From positions 1,962,001 to 2,026,000 of the forward strand of contig CAJHZI010000448.1 of assembly GCA_905160935.1 (NCBI GenBank): a DNA stretch of 64,000 nucleotides, in the 5' to 3' direction. This document shows, one piece after another, positions 37,455 to 50,789 of the stretch. The stretch comes from Enchytraeus crypticus. Lineage: Eukaryota > Annelida > Clitellata > Enchytraeida > Enchytraeidae. Positions within the stretch are counted from its first letter, which is position 1, and each line of letters opens with the position of its first letter. The position numbers and the translations under genes are program-made. Under the pieces are notes generated by a model. It was not told the DNA's origin and did no database searches. It worked only from the letters and a program-made list of their open reading frames with translations.

Positions 37455-39603
37455 ATTTCCGCCTGTGTGTCTCTCTCTCTCTCTGTCTGCTTCCCTAGTG
37501 TTACTCTTTTGTAGTGGAGTTTTTCCTATCAGTTCTATTTACCTCTCCTACTCTATCCCTCCCTCCCTCCCCCCTCTCTCTCTTTTTTTCTCTCTCTCAC
37601 TCTGTCTCTCTCTTCCTCTCTCTCTTTCTACCTTTGTTGGCATTTATGATAAATAAAATTCAAAACTAAGTTTAATGTTTTGTTGTCTTACCATAAATGT
37701 ATCATAAGAAGCTGCTAAGTTGTGGTGACCAACCTGTAGATATTATGTGGATATTAATTTAGATTTATGGAATGATTGACTAATTTCATGACTGACTGAT
37801 TTATTGATTGACTTGTTTAGAGATCCACTGATTAATCGATGAGAAAAAGAGAGAGATAAAGGAAAATGTTACATTTTCACAACATTTTACCTAGTAATTA
37901 CGTCAATGACTATGTGATAAAAAAGATTGACTGATTGATGTTTTGACTGATTAATAAAATGACTGATTGATCGATCTACTGATTGACCGATTGACTGATT
38001 TATCGATTAACTGATTGATCGATCTACTGATTGATCGATTGACTGATTGATCGATTGACTGATTGATCGATTGACAGATTGATCAATTGACTGATTGATC
38101 GTTTGACTGATTGATCGATTGACAGATTGATCAATTGACTGATTGATCGATCTACTGATTAATCAATTGACTGATTGATCGATTGACTGATTGATCGATT
38201 TATTGATTGATCGATCTACTGATTGATCGATTAACTGATTGATCGATCTACTGATTAATCAATTGATTGATCGATTGACTGATTGATCGATCTACTGATT
38301 GATCGATTGACTGATTGATCAATTGACTGATTATTCGATTGACTGATTGATCGATCTACTGATTGATCGATTGACTGATTGATCGATTGACTGACTAAGT
38401 GACTGATCGATTGACTGATTGATTTCTATTTTTTAGGTATACATGATGTTTGGTCTACCCAATGCTCTCACAGTTGTCTCAAGCAGTCTTCGTTCTCTAC
38501 CGGTAGCTCTCACCAGCAGCTCTCTACCTGCCGGTGCTTCTGAGCTTGAAACAAGTAGGGGCGGTCAGACCAGGGAGGGAGGGGGTTCAGCGCCCAGGGG
38601 AGGGCAGGCCGGTAGGGGCTCGGTCAGTAGGAGGGGTGGTAGAGGGGGTAGGGTCCCTGGGGGTAGGGAAGGGATAGAGGAAGCTGGAGATGGGGACGAG
38701 GATATGGAGAAGAGATTGATGGATTGCTGCGGAGTCAGTTCGGACTCAGAGAGTTCTGACAACGAGGTGGCTGGAGAGGCTGCGTGCTTGAATCGTGAGG
38801 CGAGGTACGGAGCTCAGCTGTGCAAGAAGATCAGGATCATGTCACTGCTCAATCTCAAGATTCTAACTAAGGTCTGCTCTATACTCTCTCTTAGTGCACT
38901 GCCTACTGGCAGGTCCATGGTATGTAACGCCCCGCTCTTTTCTGTCGTCCACTTTCTTGTTCATCTCCACATGCTAGTGGATCTTTAAATCATCTATAAC
39001 ATTCCCTTTGATATACCATTATTCTTGGGGGATTCTGCTTATGACAAGGGGGGGCCCCAAAGCCTTCCTCAGCTTCGACTAACTTTTACTAGGCAGGGGC
39101 GTCATTCCCTGAAAAAACAATCCCTGTTATCCATATGGTCGTATGGGCGGCACGTTTGCCTGATATCCAGAAGGTCATCGGTTCGAATCACAGTGGGACC
39201 ATATCCCCTGTCAGTCAGGTACCGTATCCCCTGTCAGCCAGGTGATGAAACTGACGTTAAATTTAGATTTACTATTTTTATTTTGTTTCATACAGATCGT
39301 AGAGAAGCGGGTGATGTTTGGCTACTGGTGGTTGTTTATACCAGACAGAGCCGAGGCTGGATCTAATGCTGGATCTAATCAGCACACTTTGTTCATGCTG
39401 ATAGCATCGGATCCCTCTAACAAGGTCTGTCGTGTTGACGTCATTTCCATATATATAACGTCCGTGTCCGTGTGTTAACGTCCGTTTCCTCACTAGAAAG
39501 CGATGTCAGTGACAGGCGAGGCCAGGATTTGAACCCTACAGGTACTGATCCGCGGTCTAGTATATTACTCGTTTGTGTAAATATACATGTGTGTGTGTGT
39601 ATG

Positions 39604-39665
<62 letters not shown>

Positions 39666-40486
39666 TATATATATATTTTTATGTATATTGTATGTATATA
39701 ATTATGTGTATACATATGTGTGTTGTATATATGTTTATGTATGTGTGTGTATACGGGTAGATGTATGTTTGTTTACGAGTGGATGTACATGTGTATATGT
39801 GTGTATACGGGTAGATGTATGTGTGTACGAGTGGATGTGTATATGTGTATGTGTGTATCTGGGTTGATGTATGTGTGTATGAGTGGATGTAGATGTGTGT
39901 ATCTGGGTTGATGTATATGTGTATGAGTGGATGTATATGTGTGTATGTGTGTATATGGGTAGATGTATGTGTGTATACAAGGTGGATGTATATATGTGTA
40001 ATATTGTGTATGTATGGGTAGATGTATTGTGTATATGGGTGGATGTATATCTGTGTATATGGGTAGATATATACGAGTGGTAGATGTATGTGTGTATACC
40101 GGTCGATGTATATGTGTGTGTATGGATGGATGTATGTGTGTATATGGATAGATGAATGCGTTTATACGAGTGGATGTATGTGTATGCGGGTGGATGTATA
40201 TGTGTGTATGTGTGTATATGGGTAGATGTATGTGTGTATACGGGTGGATGCATATGTGTGTGTATGGGTTGATGTATGTGTGTATGTTTTTGTGTTTGTC
40301 AGACTCGCTGTGCAGCTCTCACTCTGCTTTACTCTCTGCTTGAGGGCTCTAAACAGTTTCTCCATGCTGCCGAGGATGTGTGAGTGTACCTCTAGCTATC
40401 ACTCTCTTCTCTTAATCTCTCGCTCTCTCTCTCTGTGTTTCATGAAAGCCTTGTCTCTATATCTTTGTCTCTCTATCTTTATCTCT

Positions 40487-40534
<48 letters not shown>

Positions 40535-43309
40535 AAATATCCCCATAGTGTTATCACTCGGTTCTTGTCTTGATTTCGCTGTCTGTTTCACTAAGTTCTT
40601 GTCTATATCTTCGTCTTTAGCTCTAAATATCTCTTTAGACTGATCTCTCAATTTATGTCTTTATCTATCTCTCTGTCTGTTTCACTAAGTTCTTGTCTCT
40701 ATATCTTTGTCTCTGTTTCTGAATATCTCTTTAGGTTGATCTCTCAATTCTTGTCTTTATCTCTATCTTTCTCGAAGTATCTCTTCAGGTTGTTTTTAAT
40801 TGCATACTCGCTGTTATATTCAGTTAATGAACTGTAACAGTAATCTAACATTTTTATTTGCCTCTTTTATTCGAATAGATTTTGTTTATATTTTAATCGC
40901 TTATTGTTACATCGTGTCAAGGGCCCTGCGATGCAGCTGGAATGACTAGACTAGTCTAGATAGAATACTCTCTCCCCTTTAGTGCAATGCCCACTGGCAG
41001 GTCCACGGTATGTAACGCCTCCACTCTTCTCTGTCTTCCGTTTTCATCTTCACGTTCACATACGAGTGGATCTTTAAATCATCTAAGACATTCCTTTTGA
41101 TGTACCATTATTCTTTGGGGATTCTGCTTATGACGAGGTGGGCCCCTTGTGGCATCGCTTATGACATCCTCAGCTTATTATTATCTCATTTTTATGTATT
41201 GTTGCGTGTTACGTCAGCGAGCAATCCCTAATAGTCCCTGTTTAGCTTAATTCCTAAGTAAGCATATTCATAGAGTAGTACAATAAAATATTATCGTGTA
41301 AATATGCATGTGTCGTAGAAGGCGACATAAAAACTAGATACAAATCAACGTCAGAAAGGGCATTCGGTTGGTGAGCGCCTAGGCTTCAGAAATTGCTACA
41401 AAAACTTAAATGAATGGAAAATAGTCTATTCGTATCCCGACCTTGGTTAAACTGAGATTTAAGGGAGGGTGATGAGGATGATGAGTACAATAAAGTATTA
41501 TAATATGTATAATATAGGCCTGTATATTTACTGTTGCGTGTTATGACAGCGAGCAGTATCGTAACCTAACGTTCATCCCTCACTCGATCACACTGGGTCA
41601 CGTGATCAAAGAGCTGCACGCCAGGCTCTTCCTCGTCCTCAGCTCTGAGCTAGACACCACCCCTTACACCATCATCGGCCTCAAGGTTTACATTCCTTAT
41701 TCAGTAGTCAACTTTGTGTTGTAGTTGATTTTTTAATGAAAAATTAATATAGGACAGCACATGAAAAATAGGGGATTGTCTGATGATATGGGGTGGGACA
41801 GAGAGGAGTGGAGAAGGGCTTATTCTAAATAATAATTTTTATGAAAGTATATAAGTTTGTTTAAAAGTATAATTTGTATTTGTATAAAAGTATGAAGTTT
41901 ATTTGATGATAATATTATTATTTTAATTAATATCTATCGTTCACGTAAATGATAAATATTATCATCGATATATATATCGATGATAATATTCACGTAATGT
42001 TCACGTAATATTCACATAATGTTCACGTAAATGATAAATATTATCATCGATATATATATCGATGATAATATTCACGTAATGTTCACGTAATATTCACATA
42101 ATGTTCACGTAAATGATAAATATTATCATCGATATATATATCGATGATAATATTCACGTAATGTTCACGTAATATTCACATAATGTTCACGTAAATGATA
42201 AATATTATCATCGATATATATATCGATGATAATATTCACGTAATGTTCACGTAATATTCACATAATGTTCACGTAAATGATAAATATTATCATCGATATA
42301 TATATCGATGATAATATTCACGTAATGTTCACGTAATATTCACATAATGTTCACGTAAATGATAAATATTATCATCGATATATATATCGATGATAATATT
42401 CACGTAATGTTCACGTAATATTCACATAATGTTCACGTAAATGATAAATATTATCATCGATATATATATCGATGATAATATTCACGTAATGTTCACGTAA
42501 TATTCACATAATGTTCACGTAAATGATAAATATTATCATCGATATATATATCGATGATAATATTCACGTAATGTTCACGTAATATTCACATAATGTGCAC
42601 GTAAATGATAAATATTATCATCGATATATATATCGATGATAATATTCACGTAATGTTCACGTAATATTCACATAATGTTCACGTAAATGATAAATATTAT
42701 CATCGATATATATATCGATGATAATATTTATCATTTACGTGAACGATAGATATTAATTAAAATAATAATATTATCATCAAATAAACTTTATACTTTTATA
42801 CAAATACAAATTACAGTACGACAGCAGCAACAACAACGAAGACATAACTAGTGTCCTTTTTCTATTCCAAGGCTGATGATGGGAAATCTCATACCTAATG
42901 TAACTCTGTGTTGCATATTCATGTATTATGTTTTCCGTTATCATTGTGTGTCAATATTTTTTGCCAATTATTATTGTATTGTTATGCTGCATTATTTTTT
43001 TTACCTTCATTTTGCTTACCTGCTTAGATTTCTTTCAATAATGCATGAGTTTGTCATGGATGACATTCTAATCGTTGTATTGTTTGTATCCCACTTTTAT
43101 TGCACGTCCCAGACATCATCCTTTTATAGAGAAACTGACGTTAAACCTTTATTGTTTTTATTATTATTATAGCTGCGCTGCATGATTTCAGAGCCTCGCT
43201 ATGCTGATATCGAGTGTACCCTATCACAGGCTCAGACCAGGGCTTCTGTCGAGAGCTGTTAACACTGTCACGCCATACCTGAGGAACAGAGGTGTGCTAA
43301 TCTGTACTG

Positions 43310-43364
<55 letters not shown>

Positions 43365-46300
43365 TATATCTATATATATATATATATTCCATATATATAT
43401 ATATACATATGGAAAATGACGTTTTTGTATGCTTTGTAGACTTCGAGAAGCCTTTGACAGGATTGATTGGATAACGATATAATATCTTAAAAAGAATATG
43501 AATTGACTGGAGAGATAGAAGACTACTTTTGAACTTGTACATGAATCAAAGAGCAGTAATCAAAATCCAACAGAATACTCAGAATAAGGTGAAATAGGAC
43601 GTGGAGTAAGACAGGTTGTAGCATTCGCCGCTGCTGTTTAACATTTACGCTGAGGCAATGATGGGGAAGCCATGGAAGACTTGGAAGAAGGAATAAAAGT
43701 AGGAGGGAATTTGTTACAAGATGTACGATTTGCAGATGACCAAGGAATGGTAGCGGGCAGCGAGATTGGATTGCAGAAGATAATGGATAGGCTGAATGAT
43801 ACGGCTTTGAGATATGGCATGAAGATTAATATAAAAAAGACCAAGGTTATGAGAGTGTCCAATAATAAAGGTGAAGTTAATATCACAATAAATGGTACGA
43901 AATTGGAACAGGTAAGGAGTTTCAAATATTTGGGTCATACTATAACCAATCATGGGAAATGTGAGACGGAAATATGCAGTAGGATTGCACAAGCAAAAGC
44001 GGCCTTTGGTAGTAGAAAAGAACTATTAACAAAAAGTCTAAAGAAAGACACAAAGATAAAAATAGTGAAAACTTTGGTCTGGACCACGCTATTGTATGGA
44101 TGTGAAACATTGACCTTAAGGAAGGAAGATATTAGGAAACTGGAGGCATTGGAAATGTGGATTTGGCGAAGAATGGAGAGGATTAGCTGGACTCGAAAGG
44201 TACAAATGAGGAAGTCCTGGAGAGAGTTGGCACAGATAGACAGTTGATAAATGTATTAAGAAATAGGAAGAAGAGATGGATAGGACACATTCTAAGGGGG
44301 GAAGGTCTATTAAAAGAGGTCATAGAAGGTAGAATGGAAGGAAAAAGAGGCAGGGGCAGGCCGAGATTAGGTATGTTAGATGATTTAAAGACCCACTCAT
44401 ATGTGGAAATGAAGAGGAAGGCGGAAGACAGAGATGAGTGGAGGCGTTATTTACCATGGACCTGCCAGCAGGCAGTGCACTAAGAGAGAGATATAAATAT
44501 ATATATATTATATATATATACATATATATTTATATTTATATATATATACTATATCATCAGCATCATCTTCTCTTGAATCCCAGTTTAACTAGTGTCGGGA
44601 TAGATACCGTTAAGTGTGTGTGTGTGTGTGTCTATGTATTGGAGAAATTAACTTAATTTCTCTCTTATAGTAGTTTCTTCAACACTTGTGTCCGTCTATT
44701 GCGACAGATTTCAACATTCGCGTGGCAGCTTAGAATATGGTAAACTGTAGAAAATGGTAAACTATGGGAAATGGTAAACTATAGAATATAGTAAACTATA
44801 GAATATGGTAAGCTATGAAAGTGGTAAACTATGGCAAATGGTAAACTATAAAAAATGGTAAACTATAAAATACGGTAAACTATAGAAAATGGTAAACAAT
44901 AGAAAATGGTAAATTATAGAATATGGTAAACTATAGAAACTTTTAATTGCTTTGTCGCCGGATGTAATTATCAACTTCTGCAGTACAAAATGTAAATTTA
45001 ATTTATTTATAATGTTACTTGTATTCATCTCAATGTTCAGTCCTTTCTTTGTCAACATACGACTGTCAGCTGTAGCGTCGTCACGTGACCCGTTACTTAG
45101 TAACTTTTATGCCCCATAAACAGCCCGAAAGGTAATAATGCGCCGTATAGAATTTGTTATAGATCTAATGTCTCTAAATATTCTGATTTATATTTTTATT
45201 TTCTGCTTTTCCATCGTCTCTGCTCTAATATTCGAGCTAAACTTGACTTATGCACTATAATTTTTGGCCTTTTTCTTGTATTTATCTTGTATTTAATAAT
45301 AGTAATAATAATAATAATAATAAAGGTTTAACGTCCATTTCCTCATCCAAGGATGATGTCAGGGACGTCCCCACAGCAGACATCACTACAGGTCAATTCA
45401 CCAAGACCAATCTGCAAAAGAAATGTGCTGAGGAGAAGTAAGATCCTAAACGAAAGCCTGTCCGATGATCAAAAATGGTGAGGGTGGATCGATTATGTCT
45501 ACGGTGGAAAAAGGTTAAGTCTTAAGCTTACTAGAGAAAGTTGAAAGAGAAAAACAAGAGAGAAGATTAGCAGGTAAGGAGTTCCAGATTGTGGGTGCTG
45601 CGTAAGAAACTTTACCACTATGTTCACCTGACCTGTTACATATGACTTTCTCTTGCTAGAGAACTTCTCTTCTATGACTTTCTTTTGCTAGAGAAAGTTG
45701 AAAGAGAAAAACAATAGCGAAGATTAACAGGTAGAAGAGTTCTAGATTGTGGGTGCTGCATAAGGAAATTTATCAATAGGATAACATTACCTGTTACGTA
45801 ATAACTTTTATTTTATTGTAATTTACAGATTCCAACATTCGCGTGGCAGCGCTGACTTGTCTGGGCAGAGTGGTAGCAGTGCACGCGCCTCTCATGGAGG
45901 TGAGTCAGGTCGTTCAGTCACAGAGGTACAGACAGGCCGCCCGTCTGTCCCTCCGCCAACAACAACAACAACTGCTGCAACAAGAGTACCAACAACCACA
46001 ACAACAAAAACAACAGCAGCAGCTACAACAGCAACAACAGCAGCTACAACATCAGCTACAACAGCAGCAACAACAGAAACAACAACAACAACAGCAGCAA
46101 CAACTACAACAACAGCAGCAACAACTACAACAACCACAACAACAACAACCACAACAGCAACAACCACAACAGCTACAACAGCAGCAACAACAGTCAATTG
46201 TGACAACCAATGATATTCAGAAAGAACGTTCAGGAGCGCTGGCTGGTAGTTCTACCCTCGGAGCCTGCGCTGGTGTTAATACAGCCTCGGGAGCCCATGC

Positions 46301-47800
46301 TGGCGCTAATGGAGCCACTCTCACGCCTAACGTAACCCCGATGTTGTCCGGTTCAGCGAGCCCCTCCTGCTATTGGTCAACCACCACTGACTCCTGCGGT
46401 GGAACTCAGCCAATCGCGTGGCTTGTCAAACACTGCGTAGACAACGTTGCCCCGCATCTTCTCGCTGATCAGGACGAGGAGTTTTTTCAGAGCGGCAGTG
46501 GCAACTCTGGCAGCAGTAGTCCGAGGAAACAGTACAGGGGCAGCGATAGTCAGAACTGGCGGGAGGCCCCCGCCACGTCACCTAGGTCTGTCCCCCCGGG
46601 GTCTAGCTGGCGTGATAGGGGCAGCGAGCCCCCCTCTCCTCCTTCTCCTAGGTCCCACTGGCGTGACCCCCCTTCCCCCTCGAGCGTCCCCGCGTCCCGC
46701 TGGACTGCTTCCACCCAGCCACTTCCGGTACAACTGGAGTCGCTGCAGATACTGCAGCAGCTTGCCAAGGGCTACTTCGTCGTCATCATCAGGTTCTGCG
46801 CTTTAGTTTAGTAGTAGAAATCAGTTGTAATGTCATCGTCGTGTAACTGACTTTATATTTATTAGCCTAGCCTACGACTATTTCATCATCGTCATCATTA
46901 GGCAGGGCGCTTTATTAATATATATATCAGTCAACGGCAACTTGTGGTATAGGTAATTGGGTATGGCTCTATTCTTAGCTTTATATCTATGGTTTATTAT
47001 GTGTATGATATATGTGGTTCAATACTATTTTGAAGGAAGCTGAGGAAGGGGATCCACCTTTTCATAAGCTGAATCCCCAAGAATAATGGTATATCAAAAG
47101 GATTGTTATAGATGATTTAATTATTTAAAGATTCACTAATATGTGGATATAGTCTAATGAGGAAAACTGAAGATAGAGATGGGTGGAGGCGTTATACCAT
47201 GGACCTGCCTGTAGGCAGTGCACTGAGAGAGAGAGAGAGATATTATTTTTATTAATATGATTATATATGATTTATGACTTCTATGATTTTTACGATTATG
47301 TATGATTCTTGATTTAGCGAAACTAAATTTTTTTGGTAACAGCGATAAAAGCCTCTATTTCAGATAAAGTCAGATCACGTCAATAGGCAGTATATACAAT
47401 TTCGTAGTTTAAAAACAGATCTAACCCTCTACTAATTTTAAAACTAACAATTTTAAGTGCTTTTACATTATTTGATACAACGATATCCTCCACTAGAGAT
47501 CCATGGCTCACAAATTCTATGAGCAAAGTAGAGCTTCCTTACATCGATTCTTGTGAGGTCTATCTTGAGTTTAAAAGAAGTTCCACAAGATATTCGAGTT
47601 GACAGTCTCAAAGTTATTTTGTTAAAAGTGTATAATTATGGAATAGAATATTTGAAAATTTGGTGATGTTTGTACTACTACTGTACTAATTTTTGTTTGT
47701 TGTTTGTACTAATGTTTGTTTGTACTGTTTTGTTCGTTTGTATTGTTTGTACAATGTTTGTACTGATACTACAGCGATTAGAAAGTTACATGTATAATTG

Positions 47801-47832
<32 letters not shown>

Positions 47833-50714
47833 GATATATATATATGTATTACTTATTTATTTTTTTATATATTTTAACGACAGACCACATTTACAGTGGA
47901 TGAGAAGAGTGATTGAGATTTGCCTCTCACATCCTAAAGAGAAAGATATTAGACTGCACGGAGCCAAGGTAATGCCTTAATCAATCAATCAATCAGTCAG
48001 TAAGAATATAATGTCTGCTTCCTCACTATATGGCAATCGGGGACGTCTCTTGCAGTCTCTGCACAAACAGGCGTCAAAGCACCACATGATGACGACTGAG
48101 TACACAGAGACCACTAGAGAAAGCGATATAAGAACCGTGCAAGTCCAGTTTTCATGGCAGGGGGTCAAAATTTTGACCTGCGGCAGAAATAATGAGTTTT
48201 TAGCTTGCCCATGAAAGTACTAATACAGTGCTACTAAATAAACAGTAATTAATAATAATTTTATTACTAATAAAACAGTTTAGTGTCCTTTTCCTCTTGT
48301 ATTTGATGTCAGGAACGCGAATATCTTGCTCTACATTTGAGCTGGTTCTGCTTTGGGTCTAAACAATTTCAAAATAGTTTAAATAGTCTAAATAAATAAT
48401 TTAGAATTCTAAGTATTTGTTTATCTGATTACATTTTTATAAATTGGATGCTATGGTATCTGTCTCCTATGTAGAAAATTTAAGCTCTAGAAATTTTGAT
48501 ATAATTTAAATTGAATTGATAAATAAAATTATTTTGTAGACCCTAGTTAAACTGGGACAGAAGTGAAGATGACAATGATGATGATAAATGATATTATTTC
48601 ATGAAAGAAGGTCGGACGCGATTTGTGGTCAATCAAATGTGGATTTGGTCGTTATGAATTGTTGTAAAAGCACAAAATAATCGTTTTAAAATAATTATTT
48701 CTCATTAAATAATAGAATATGTTATATTTCTTTGCCGCCGGCTTTAATCACCATTTATAGCATTGCTTGTATCGATCACAAAGTCCAATCCTTTGTTTGT
48801 CAACAAACGACTGTCAGCTGTGGCGTCGTCACCTGACCTGTTACGTAATGACTTTTACGCCCTATTTGAATTGTTTGTGCAAATAGCTGCTGCACATGAT
48901 TACCAGCATGTTGCTACATCAGACGAATCAGGAGCAGTCTGATGCAAAGTCCTATGCGGATTACATTCAACTGGTATTCCCTTCAAATCTTTTGTTTTAT
49001 ATGGCTTAGATAGTTTAAGCCAAACAGCTAAATTTATAGCGTGCTGTTTGTATATTTGCTAACTCATATAGTTTTACTTTGAGTTTGATCAATTTTCATA
49101 TAATAAACAATAAATCTTGCTATATGTTAGTCTAAACGGTGTTATTTAATGAATGTACCTTAGGCTTATAGTTTGAGTTAAAAATTAAGCTAAAAATGGC
49201 TTTGCGTGTCAGATATTGCTGTGGTTTATAGTTACAACTAAGTGACTAAATGCAGAAGTTTTTCCTTTATCTATGAAATCTAACATTGAACAATGAATAT
49301 CTAACGGATATTCATTGCATGTAGGGTTTCTATTAATTGAAACTGTATTCATTGTTTTAATTTTTCTTTTAATTTACCATAGCAGTGATATATTAATTAA
49401 TTGACTGATTGATTGATTAATTGACTGATTGATTGCAAGCAGGCTCTTACTGTCGATGGTTGATGGGCGATACTTTGTTTCAGATGATAATGTTTTAATA
49501 AGTTATGATCAAGTAATTATTTAATTTTTTAATATTAGATTTAATAATGGTTAACTTATTGATAGACGATTAATAGATAACTTCTGTGGACTGATGGATT
49601 GATTAGTACTAGGTTAATTTATTGATTATGGGCAGAAGACCTATGTCAACTATGTCAACTATGGATGAATTTATTAATCAGTATGTTACGAGTCGCTGCT
49701 TAATTCATTGTAAATTGATTGATTATTGGATAGATTACTAGATGAATTGATTGATTGATCACAGGCTGTGGACCTATGGCGTCCGCTGTTGTCGTGGATG
49801 GATGGAATAATCAGCGTAAAGCGACAGACAGACGACAGGGTGACTGAGGTGATGTGTGACTCTATGGCGAACATTGGACCCGCTCAAGTCTTTCGGCTGC
49901 TTTCCACCGAGGTCAAACAATCAATCAAGCAATCAATAGATCAGTCAATCATTCAATCAATAGATCATTAAATCAATCAATTAATCAATCAATAGATCAG
50001 TCAATCAATCAATCAATAGATCAGTCAATCAATCAATTAATAGATCAGTCAATCAATCAATCAATCAGTCAATAAATCAATAGATCAGTCAGTAAATCAA
50101 TCAATATATCAGTCAATCAAACTATCAATCAGTAGATCTGTCAATCAATCAATCAATCAACCAATAGATCAGTCAATCAATCAATATATCAGTCAATCAA
50201 ACTATCAATCAGTAGATCTGTCAATCAATCAATCAATCAACCAATAGATCAGTCAATCAATCAATATATCAGTCAATCAAACTATCAATCAGTAGATCTG
50301 TCAATCAATCAATCAATCAACCAATAGATCAGTCAATCAATCAAGCAATCACAGATCAGTCAGTCATCAATCAATAGATCAGTCCAATCATCAATAGATC
50401 AGTAAATCAATTAGTCAAATCACTAATTCATAGATCATCCAATCAATCAATCAATAAGTAGTAAACTCCTACACCTCAGTTCCTCGCCGTAAGAAATATG
50501 TCGAGAGGTTTGTTACAGTGGAGCCAATTAGGTACAAAGCTTGCATGACTATGTGTGAACGAGAGATAGAAGAGAGATGAGAGAGAAAGGATATATATAT
50601 ATATATTATATATATAATATATATACATATATATATCATATTATATATATATATAGATATATATTATATATGAATATATATATATAATATATCTCTATTA
50701 TATATATATATATA

Positions 50715-50789
<75 letters not shown>

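Noticed and set aside
39735-40253. 172-codon His/Thr-rich minus-strand frame
   Set aside because: Antisense of the GTGTATACGGGTAGAT array; simple-repeat artefact.
43172-43191. HEATR6 exon 11 beginning at the earlier AG (43172)
   Set aside because: That start puts the conserved SLAMLISSVPYHRL block out of frame; the AG at 43190-43191 gives the correct phase and matches the human order.
43672-44483. Intact retrotransposon gene
   Set aside because: The RT motifs are spread over at least three frames with stops and the endonuclease end is absent, so it is annotated as a dead fragment.
45857-46213. Thr-rich (+) and Val/Ala-rich (-) frames overlapping HEATR6 exon 12
   Set aside because: Other frames of the CAA/CAG tract; the Gln frame is the one in phase with exons 11 and 13.
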